DNA from: Artemisia argyi
Taxonomy: Eukaryota > Streptophyta > Magnoliopsida > Asterales > Asteraceae
Assembly: GCA_030686995.1 (NCBI GenBank)
Contig: CM060692.1
Location: 122,796,796 to 122,860,795, forward strand
Length of the DNA stretch: 64,000 nt
Direction: 5' to 3'
Shown here: positions 48,348 through 57,706 of the stretch, piece by piece
Position numbering within the stretch: the stretch's first letter is position 1
Layout: each line of letters opens with the position of its first letter
Notes under the pieces: model-generated
Databases searched by the model: none
What the model was told of the DNA's origin: nothing
Seen by the model: the letters and a program-made list of their open reading frames with translations, nothing else
Translations under genes and position numbers: made by a program

Positions 48348-49392
48348 TGATGAGTACTGAAACACTATAAAAATATTTAAAAAAACTAAAAAAGGCATCA
48401 AAATACTAAAAATATTACAAAATTGTCTTTTATATGTTTCAGATGCAAAATGAGTAAAAACAAATGAAAACTGTACAAAGTTTGCATAATTGGCAGTTTC
48501 AGTCCCCCAACTTTCAAAAATTGGCAAAAATAGTCCCTGAGCACATATTTTAAAAGAAAAGTCACCAAAGGTCCTTTTGAAATCATAAATTGTCATATTT
48601 AGTCCTTTGGTGAAAAATTCTAAAAGTTTTGAGAAATTACAAGTTTAGCCCCTGAACTTCATAAATTGGCAGATTTGGTCCCCGGTGGGATATTTTTGAA
48701 TGAAAAATCAATTTTGGTTCTTGTGCTATTAATCTTTGGGAGGAATGTTCCTTGGGTGGCAAGTTTAGTGAAATTACATGTTTGGTCCCTGGAGTTTGCA
48801 AGTTTGACAAATTGGTCCCCGGATGTTAAAAAATGGAAAATTGACTTTCATAGCCCTTGGACTATTCATATGTGGCAGGAATTACCTTGTGAGTACTTTG
48901 GGAAAATTGCAAAACCAGTCCCTAGATTTTCAGATTCTTACACATATGGTCCTTATGGTATTTAAGTTACAAATTAAACAAACAAACCAAACACCAATCC
49001 ACCCAATACCTGATCCAGCCCATAACCACAGGCCCACTTCCCTTTAAATATTAAAAAGCCCCGGTCAAAATTAGTCAAACACTCACCCCCGTTTCACTGT
49101 TCATCTTCCCTAAACTCCCCCTAAAAACCTGTAATCTTGCTCCCCCCTCATCCCACTTTCTCACCAACTCCACCAACTTCATTAAATACCTCCTGCAAAA
49201 CCAACCCACCCCCTCCTCATTAAATATCCTCACCCAATCCACCCAACTGCCAAGTTGGCTTTTTCCCGCCAAAACCCATTTGAAGGGTGGAGATCAACTG
49301 CAGACATCCAACGGCTCTGAAAAGAAGTGGGAAAAGCTCAGAAGTCCTCAAAAGTCTATAAAAGTAAAGAAAAATGAAGAGAGGAGTAGTAT
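48348..49392 (+). repeat. Element C 3' LTR, part 1
   Basis: Starts TGATGAGTAC; the terminal hairpin is partly lost. GGTCCCC/GGTCCCT words at 48490-48965; TATA box at 49358-49365. Element S inserted 23-30 bp after that TATA box. Confidence 0.88.
49388..49392. repeat. Target site duplication of element S, left
   Basis: AGTAT, identical to 61801-61805. Confidence 0.94.
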
Positions 49393-49912
49393 TGTTGGGA
49401 TATAAAATATCAAAGTACTTCTGGATGTCAAAGTACTGCTGCATGAAGAATAAAGTCAAAGTACTGCTGTTATTGAAGAATGCTTAAAGTACTTCAAAGG
49501 AAACAAGGACTGATGTGCAATATTAGATAAGGATTAATGTGTAATATTAAACGAATATTCTAGAATTAGTTAGGGATAATGACTTGTCGTTCAAGGATTA
49601 CATGTTGTAAACCGACTTAAGGTTATCTATATAAAGAGCCTTAAGAGGTATTAGTCGATATAAGTTTTACAAGTCTTAGATACGTTTAGAAGTCGATCAA
49701 AGTTAATAGTTAGGGATTGTTAGTGAATCTCTGTAACAAAGCAGGTTCAAAGTTTGATTAATATAAAAGTTCTTCTTAAGCTTTGTGTTAGTAGATTCCG
49801 TATACTTTACAAGGTAAAACAGTGTTTCAATATTAATAGTGTTGAGTTTACTCAATATTATTAAACCCTTACAAGCTACAAAGTAGTTCGGTCAGAGTAT
49901 ATCGATCCAACA
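49393..49912 (+). repeat. Element S 5' LTR
   Basis: 520 bp, TGTTGGGATA..GATCCAACA. U3 has four AAGTACT(G/T)CT-type words within the first 100 bp; TATA box TATATAAAG at 49628-49636. Confidence 0.96.
49628..49636 (+). promoter_or_regulatory. TATA box of element S 5' LTR
   Basis: TATATAAAG; the 3' LTR has the same at 61516-61524. Confidence 0.8.
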
Positions 49913-49914
49913 AG

Positions 49915-49926
49915 TGGTATCAGAGC
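49915..49926 (+). other. Primer binding site of element S
   Basis: TGGTATCAGAGC, exact Met-tRNA PBS, 2 bp after the LTR. Confidence 0.95.
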
Positions 49927-49999
49927 TTGTGTTGGAAACTCTGATTAAGAAGACAAACCTTTAAAACCTTTAAACCAATTTCACTACAAACCCTTCAAG

Positions 50000-52834
50000 A
50001 TGTCGACAGATGCTGCACCTGCTCCCTCAATCACTGCTGTTAGAATCCCTATTGTTAAGAAGGGAGAATACAACCTATGGGCCATGAAGATGAGGCAGTA
50101 CACTGCCATCACAGACCATGCACTATGGGATGTGATTGTCAATGGAAACATGCAAATTGAAGAACCAGTAGAGGTACCTGGACAACCAACACCACCTAAA
50201 ATCACTGTACCTGCTGCTACCAAAAGAAATCAAGACAAAGCACTCAATATACTACTTTCTGCTATTCCTGATGGTCACCTATTAAAGTTTCATGATGCCA
50301 AAGATGCCAAACAACTATGGGCTGCAATAAAGAAGAAGTTTGGAGGTAATGATGCTTCCAAGAAGATGCATAGGAATTTGCTGAAGCAACAATTTGAAAC
50401 TTTCACAGTTGGAGAAAGAGAAGGTCTTGATTCTGCTTATGAAAGATTCCAACATCTTCTGAGTATGTTAGAACTATATGATGCTGAGGCATCAGTTTAA
50501 GATGCTAATCTAAAGTTTCTGAGGAGTTTGCCATCAGCATGGCATGTAGTTGCTATTATGATCAGAGGACAATCAGGGTTGGATACTATGGACTTTGATG
50601 ATCTTTACAACAATATGAAGGTGTATGAGCATGAGATGAATGGTACTACAGGTTCAAGCACACAATAGAACATTGCTTTTGTCTTTTCTGAAAAGAGAAG
50701 CAGTACTTCTAACAAAGGTACTGCTTATCCTGTTCAAAGTACTGTGACTGAAACACAGGTTCCATGCACAACAATGGTCACCACCAATTCATCACAATCA
50801 TTAACCCCCACCTCAGATGATGTTCTATGTTCATTCTTTGCTCAACAAGCATCTCTACCAGTCACCTATCAAGAAGATGTATTACAAATAGATGATGATG
50901 CTTTGGAAGAAATTGATATCAGATGGCAAGTTGCCATGCTCACTGCAAGGATCAAGAAGTATGTGAACAAGACAGGAAAAGGCATCAACTTCAGAGCTAA
51001 ACAAGGAATAACATTTGACAAGTCCAAGATTGAGTGTTTCAACTGTCAAAGGACTGGTCACTTTGCAAGGGAGTGCAAATTTGCAAAGTATCAAGCAAAC
51101 AAGATGATTGAACCACCCAAGCCTGAGAGAAAAGAGATTCCAATTACTGAACCAAAACCAAAAGCTTTGGTTGCTCAAGAGAATCTGTCAGAGATTGATT
51201 GGTCCAATGAGTTTGATGATGAACCTGTAACCTATTCAATGGTTGCATTGGAAGACTGGAGCACAGCATTTGATGAAGAGCCTGGATATGCTGCTTTGGA
51301 GTCAAGAGATGAGTTAGGAAGCTTTGATTGGAGCATGGAGTTTGAAGAAGCACCTGTTCAGCTTGCTATGGTAGCTGCTTCACCAAGTTCCACTAACTCT
51401 AAGGTATGCTCTAAGTGTAATGATATGTATCAAAAGTTACTTAGTGAGTATGTAGCTGAAAGAGATAAATTTCAAAAGGCTAGGGCTGAGATAACTGGTT
51501 ATCAATTAACTTTAGAGTCAATGGAAGCCAAAATCCTTACACATGAAAACAATGAAGTAGCATGGCTTAAAACATATAAACAACAAGATTACCTAGTTAA
51601 GTTAAATGAATGGAAACTAGGTTGCAAGGTGTCTAAACTAGAAAAAGTGACTGCTGAAAGGGATAAGTTGTTAGAGAAACTTGCTGTGTGGAATGAGGCA
51701 GGTGTGTCACATGTTCAATTTGTTGAAAAGCAAAGAACATCTAATCTTAATACAGGCCTAGGTTATGATAATAATAGCAACGAAGGTATTCCATTTAAGA
51801 GCAAGGAACTAAATCTTACAGTTGATACCTCCACTAGTGATGAATAATTCATAAGTCTAGATGAAAACACTTCTAGTGATGAGGAATCCCCTAGTCCAAC
51901 ACCTCCTGTATTTCAGAAAGAAAAGAGATATAATGCAGTTCCTCACCCCCCAGGTAGCTTTCAACCACCTAGAAAAGATGTTGATTGTTATGGTGTAGAT
52001 AATCTAGAGTTTAGGAAAAAGCTTAAAAGTAAACTTAATCCTGAAATTTTAGAAAAATCTGTTGAAGTACCTAAGGTAGAAGAGACCAAGTTTTCAAAAC
52101 AAGCAGTACCTTCAAACTCTTTTCGAAGTACTGCTGATCACTCAACAGTACCTCAAAGAAAATTCTTTCAAAATACTGCTAATTTTAGAAACACTTATGG
52201 AAGGGGATTTGGGGATATTGGTCCAAAGGTCTGTTATGTTTGTTATAGTCCTCATCATTTGATTAAATACTGTGATTATCATTCAGAATACCTAAGTAAA
52301 TATCCAAAGACCAGAACTGCACAACCAAGTCATAGGGAAAATAAGCCAAGGGACAACAAACTAGTTTGGAACTATACAAATAGGGTCAACCATAGTAATT
52401 TCTCACAAGACTATAGGTACCCTCATCAGAAAAGGTCATACTCCAAACCCTCAGTACCTTCACAAAGTACTGATAGAAAGTTCCCTAATGTTTCTAGCAA
52501 ACACTCAAGTGTAAGATCTAGGAGGTACAATCATTACAACCCTAGCAAGCCTTACAACATAAGAAAAGATGCTAGGACACAGAACCCAACTCCTAAAGTT
52601 ACAACTAAATGGGTTAAGAAAGAAAGTACTGCTGGGGAAAAACCAGTACTTTCAGAAGTTAAGGGTGAAAAGGGAATAAGTGATCTTGAAAAATCAACAG
52701 TTTTGGAAACAAAAACCTTAATTCTTGATCATGCTTTCAAAGACAGTGGTGATTACATACTCAAAATTTTTGAGTATGTCACTCCACAAGGGGAACACAA
52801 GTCAGTAATGGCTTGGGTTCCTAAAAATAACTAA
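50000..52834 (+). pseudogene. Element S gag, with three premature stops
   Basis: A single frame from ATG 50000 to TAA 52832, about 944 codons, broken by TAA 50498, TAG 50666 and TAA 51845. The capsid-like N-terminus has KKGEYNLWAMKMRQY, ALNILLSAIPDGHLLKF and AKQLWAAIKKKFGGN. A first zinc knuckle CFNCQRTGHFAREC lies near 51037-51078 and a second, CYVCYSPHHLIKYC, near 52230-52271, both CX2CX4HX4C. A coiled-coil and Ser/Thr/Gln-rich linkers with AGTACT words lie between them. Two knuckles far apart in a very long gag are typical of the Asteraceae relatives I know. The frame ends WVPKNN and pol continues in another frame. Confidence 0.93.
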
Positions 52835-52866
52835 CCTTTTTCATGTGAATGCAGGGCAACCCATAG

Positions 52867-55800
52867 GAGGAGCTTAAAGATCATCTTATTGTAGATAGTG
52901 GTTGCTCTGGCAGTATGACAGGAGAAAAGGAGCTCTTGTCAGATTTTAAAGCTTATTTTGGAGGAAAAGTTGCATTTGGGAATGATCCTGATGGAGGAAG
53001 AATAACTGGAAAAGGAACTATCAAGGCAGGAAACATTGATTTTGAAGATGTTAGATATGTGAAGGAGCTCAAATTCAATCTTTTGTCAGTCTCTCAGATT
53101 TGTGATAAGAAGTACCCTGTGTTATTCTTTGACACAGAATGTCTTATACTTTCTCCTGATTTCAAGTTAGAAGATAGAAACTTGGTGTTGCTGAGAGCAC
53201 CAAGAACTAATGATGTGTACAACATAGACTTAAAGAATGTAAATTCTGCTGAAAGAGCAACATATTTGATTACAAGAGCATCTATGGAGGAAGCACATCA
53301 ATGGCACAGAAGACTGGGACATGTAAATTTCAAAAACATCAATAAGCTGGTCAGAGGTAATTTAGTTAGAGGTTTACCTTCTAAGACATTCAAGAATGAT
53401 CACACATGTCTTGCTTGTAAGAAGGGTAAACAGCACAAGGCCTCTTGTAAGAAGATTGATGAGAAAACTATTAGAGAGCCTTTGGATTTGCTGCACATGG
53501 ATCTGTTTGGACCTGTTTCAGTTGTTAGTCTGAACAAGAAGAAGTACTGCTTGGTTGTAACAGATGACTGTAGCAGATTTAGTTGGGTCTTTTTCTTATG
53601 CTTTAAAGATGAAACTTTTGATGCTATTCATGATCTAATAATAGCACTTGAAAATCAGTTAAGACTCAAGGTTAGAGGCATTAGATGTGATAATGGGACT
53701 GAGTTCAAGAATCAGCTTATGGATGAATTTTGTGCCAAGAAAGGAATTAAAAGAGAGTTCAGTATTGCCAGAACTCCTCAGCAAAATGGAGTTGCAGAAA
53801 GAAAGAATAGAACTCTTATAGAAGCAGCAAGGACAATGCTTGCAGACTCTCAACTCCCTGTTCCATTCTGGGCTGAAGCTGTAAGTGCTGCTTGCTATGT
53901 ATTGAATAGAGTATCAGTGACTAAACCTCAAATGAAGACACCTTATGAGTTACTCATGGGAAAGAAGCCAAGCATCAAGTTTATGAAACCTTTTGGATGT
54001 CCCCTAACCATCTTAAATACTGCTGATAATTTGGGCAAATTTGATGGGAAGTCAGATGAAGGATATTTATTGGGATATTGTACAAATAGCAAAGGATTCA
54101 GAGTGTACAATAGGGCTACCAAGAAGGTTCAAGAATGTCTTCATGTTGATTTTTTGGAAGAACAAGAGAATTCTAAAGGTAAAGGTCCTGATTGGATGTT
54201 TGATCTTGATTTAATGTCTTCATCAATGAATTATGTACCTATAAGGGAAGAAAATCAAGTTGCTCCCACTGAAGAAGAAGCACAGTACATTGTTCATGAT
54301 GTTATTTTAAGATCTGAAGATGAGCCAAAAGATAATGCCAATGATGAGAAGAAAAGTACTTCTGAGCCTCAAGGTACTTCTAAACCTAACAGTACTGTTG
54401 ATCCTCAAAGTACTGTTCCACCACAAATACCAGTATCTGAAGAAGATCAGGCCATTCAAGATGAACTTTCTAGGATGCTTTTTCAAGAAACAATAGCTAA
54501 GTCGTATGATGATGAACAAAGGAGAGCTTATGAAGCAGAAAAGAAGAAGGCAAAAGAAACAGCCAGTACTTTACCCCAAAGTACTGCCAATCCATTTGAA
54601 AGTACTTTTCAATCATTGAATACTTCAAATTGGATAAATACTGATGCTGTTCATGATCCTAATATGCCTGACTTAGAAGATACGGCTGATCCAAACACAA
54701 TTACCTTAGAAGACACTGATGATGAATTGGATCAAGAAGGCATTTTCTCAGATTCTAATGAAGATCCTGACATAACTAATTTGGAAGATAATCTTGAAGT
54801 CTCACCAACTCCTACTCTCAGAATTCATAAAACTCATCCTGTTACCAATATTATTGGACCCTCATCATCAGGGGTGCTCACAAGGACTAAGGCTAAGAAT
54901 ATGTCTCAACAACATACTTCTTTACTTAGTTTTATCTACAAGCAAAACAGGGTGAATCACAAGGATCAGAAGTTGTGTTTATTTGCTTGTTTTCTACCTC
55001 AGGAAGAGCCCAAGAATATCAAACAAGCATTAGCCAAGGAAAGTTGGGTGGAAGCTATGCAAGAAGAACTCCTATAATTTAAACTTCAAGAAGTTTGGGT
55101 ATTATGTGATTTACCTGATGGAAAGAAACTTATTGGAACTAAATGGGTCTTTAGAGTAAAAAGAGATGAAAGAGGGAATGTTATTAAGAACAAGGCAAGG
55201 TTAGTGGCTTAAGGATATAGACAGGAAGAAGGAGTAGACTATGATGAAGTTTTTGCTCCTGTGGCAAGGCTTGAAGCCATCAGGCTATTTTTGGCTTTTG
55301 CATCTTATATGGGATTCCCTGTATATCAGATGGATGTTAAAAGTGCTTTTCTATATGGCAAAATCATAGAGGAAGTGTATGTCAAACAGCCTCCTGGTTT
55401 TGAAGACCCTGCACATCCAAACAAAGTCTACAAGGTGATCAAGGCTCTTTATGGCCTTCATCAAGCTCCAAGAGCATGGTATGAAAGTCTTTCCAATTTT
55501 CTACTGCAACATGGTTATAGAAGAGGAGCTATTGACAAGACTTTGTTTATCAAGAGAGACAAGAAGGATATTATGCTAGTTCAAGTGTATGTAGATGATA
55601 TTATTTTTGGTGCTACTAAGCAATCTATGGTGAAGGAATTTGAAGAACTTATGCAGAAAGAGTTTCAGATGAGTTCCATGGGAGAATTAACATTTTTCTT
55701 AGGACTTCAAGTGCAACAGTCAAGCAGTGGAATTTATATTTGTCAAGATAAGTATGTTGCAGATATTCTTAAGAGATTCACTTTCACTACTGTTAGGCCT

Positions 55801-56530
55801 ACATCTACACCAGTGGATACTAACAAACCTTTGGGAAAAGATGAAGATGGAGAAGATGTTGATGTCACACTATACAGGTCTATGATTGGATGTCTTATGT
55901 ATTTAACTGCATCAAAACCTGATATTACTTTTTGCTGTAAGCTTATGTACAAGACATCAAGTTAATCCAAAAGTATCTCACTTGAATGCTGTCAAGAGGA
56001 TTTTCAGGTATCTTAGGCAACAACCTAAGCTAGGATTATGGTATCCTAGGGATTCACCTTTCCATCTCCATGCCTTTTCAGATAGTGATTATGCTGGAGA
56101 TAACTATGACAGAAGGTCCACAACTGGAGGATGCCAGTACCTTGGAAGCAGATTAGTGTCATGGCAATGTAAGAAGCAAACAATTGCAGCAACTTCTTCC
56201 ACAGAAGCAGAGTATGTAGCTGCTGCAAGTTGTTGTGCACAAGTACTTTGGTTACATAATCAGCTTTTGGATTATGGATTCAATTTCAAGAATACTCCTA
56301 TCAACATTGATAATGAGAGTACTATCTGTATTGTCAAGAATCCAGTCTATCATTCCAAGACCAAGCACATTCAGATTAGACATCACTTTATAAGAGATTG
56401 ATATGAACAAAGACTTATCAATGTGGTTAAAGTTCATACTGATGATAATGTAGCAGATCTACTCACAAAGGGCTTTGATGTTTCAAGATTTACTTTTTTG
56501 GTTGTGAGTATTGGCATGATTAATATGTAA
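52867..56530 (+). pseudogene. Element S pol (protease, integrase, RT, RNase H), decayed
   Basis: Protease VDSGCSGSMTG near 52891-52923; pre-integrase WHRRLGH near 53302 with the HHCC finger ending CLACKKGKQH; integrase core HMDLFGP, CDNGTEFKN and AERKNRTLIE; RT with DVKSAFLYG, LYGLHQAPRAWYE and YVDDIIFG; RNase H with AFSDSDYAGD and SSTEAEYVA. Stops: TAG 52864 just before the listed start, TAA 55075, TAA 55210, TGA 56399. A +1 T in a run at 55929-55933 shifts the frame; the last part ends with TAA 56528. Pol starts two frame positions from gag (+2), so expression would need a frameshift or splicing, or the phase was altered by mutation. Confidence 0.94.
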
Positions 56531-56825
56531 GCTATTTTTGAGGGGAGGCATAAGTAGTTATTAGTTAGTCATTATTTGAGGGGAGGCTACATGTATCATT
56601 CAAAAGAAAGGATTTTATTCATTCAAGTTCTTACAACTACCGTTCAGAGTACATCACCATTCTTGTTTTCAAGTAACAGACACAGACACAACAAAGACAA
56701 CACAAACACAAGACTACATCAACCTACTACCAAGCTCCACACACCTACTCCATAGGCCTTTTTCCCTTGCCCTCATAGCTTTGTTTTCCCTTTTGAGCAT
56801 TCCTTATCTTGTCATCAAAAGAAGT
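56531..56825. other. Post-pol spacer with two relic purine tracts
   Basis: TTTGAGGGGAGGC occurs twice, at 56537-56549 and 56575-56587, seven bases after the pol stop and again 25 bp on. Both resemble the functional tract GTTAGGGGAGGAT at 61244-61256. The remainder (to 56825) would be the 3' untranslated region of the antisense ORF. Confidence 0.75.
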
Positions 56826-57200
56826 CTATTTTCTTGGGCAAGCCAGGCCAAGAACCTGTTTGGGAGGTCTTTCTTTTCTTGGAGCAGGCCACTTCATGTT
56901 CTGAATAGCTGTTTCCAGGGCTTGAGTCAAAGCATGTGGAAGCTCTTTAGCCAGAGATGAACCAGAAACAACTTTCTTCTTTTTGGGCTTTCTGTTGGTA
57001 GTACTACCTGCATCAGTTATGGTAGAGTTGGCAGCACTTATTGCTGATGAAGATTCTTGGTGTCCCATCCATTGCGCATGAGGAGGAAAATAGTCTGACC
57101 GTCCTGGATCTTCAAACTCAGAATCAGAGTAGTAACTTATCTCTGAATCTGTGGTACCCTCTGAGTCTGAAGAGATGTTCATAATTGGAATGTGACTCAT
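56826..57200 (-). CDS. Element S antisense accessory ORF, 124 aa
   Basis: Intact minus-strand frame starting MSHIPIMNISSDSEG. Acidic Ser/Asp/Glu-rich N-terminus (residues 9-33), a short hydrophobic-poor middle, a basic cluster RKPKKKKVV (about 70-78) that could act as nuclear signal, an amphipathic stretch LAKELPHALTQALETAIQNM and a basic C-terminus ending CPRK. A TATA box on the same strand lies at 57263-57270, about 65 bp upstream. Unlike the sense ORFs of this element it has no stop. I do not recognise a domain; acidic-basic composition suggests a nuclear or nucleic-acid-binding role, which is inference. Could be a chance frame, but start context, promoter and composition argue for a gene. 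Confidence 0.55.
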   Translation of the reverse strand: MSHIPIMNISSDSEGTTDSEISYYSDSEFEDPGRSDYFPPHAQWMGHQESSSAISAANSTITDAGSTTNRKPKKKKVVSGSSLAKELPHALTQALETAIQNMKWPAPRKERPPKQVLGLACPRK

Positions 57201-57262
57201 TGTGCTTACTTGTTTTTTTGTTAAAAGCAGATATGGTGTTTACAAGTTGTTGATGAAGTTGC

Positions 57263-57270
57263 TTTTATAA
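57263..57270 (-). promoter_or_regulatory. TATA box of the antisense accessory ORF
   Basis: Minus strand TTATAAAA in the context GCTTATAAAAGC, about 65 bp before the ATG. Role inferred. Confidence 0.5.
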
Positions 57271-57602
57271 GCAAGGTAAAGGTAAATGGGCATTTAATGA
57301 AGTGTATTGAAGTTCACTTACCTTGGTAGCTTTGGGATTGAATTTGGGGAGATAGTCATTAATAAGGGTTGACTTTCAAAGATATTTTGGTCAATATACT
57401 GTGTGAGCTTATAACGGAAAGTACTGCTCCATATTTTATGGAAAGTACTGCTTGGTGCTATTAAAAGAGTTCGCTGACGTGTCAGATACTGTTCCAACGG
57501 TCAGAATTGCGGCTAACAACCTTTCGAAAGATATGGGATATTTACTTCCAAAAATAACGGTAAAATCATTAATTAACCGTGATTTTTTTTTAATTTTATC
57601 CT
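57271..57602. promoter_or_regulatory. Putative bidirectional promoter region of element S accessory ORFs
   Basis: Non-coding 330 bp between two outward-facing TATA boxes. Contains two AAGTACTGCT words about 25 bp apart at 57418-57452, the same word as in the LTR U3. Confidence 0.4.
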
Positions 57603-57610
57603 TATATAAA
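57603..57610 (+). promoter_or_regulatory. TATA box of the sense accessory ORF
   Basis: TATATAAA, 97 bp before the ATG at 57707, followed by a pyrimidine-rich leader that also contains a splice-acceptor-like TTTGCAG at 57666-57672. Confidence 0.5.
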
Positions 57611-57706
57611 CCTCATATCTTTTCCTTTTATTCACCTTATTCACCTTTATTAACTTATACCTACTTTGCAGCGATCATTACTTTTCTTACTCTAACCCTA
57701 ATCATC

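Noticed and set aside
48153..48596. 147-aa minus-strand ORF across the C interior and 3' LTR
   Set aside because: Crosses the LTR boundary and depends on the short interior of this copy; translation shows only AT-rich hydrophobic sequence.
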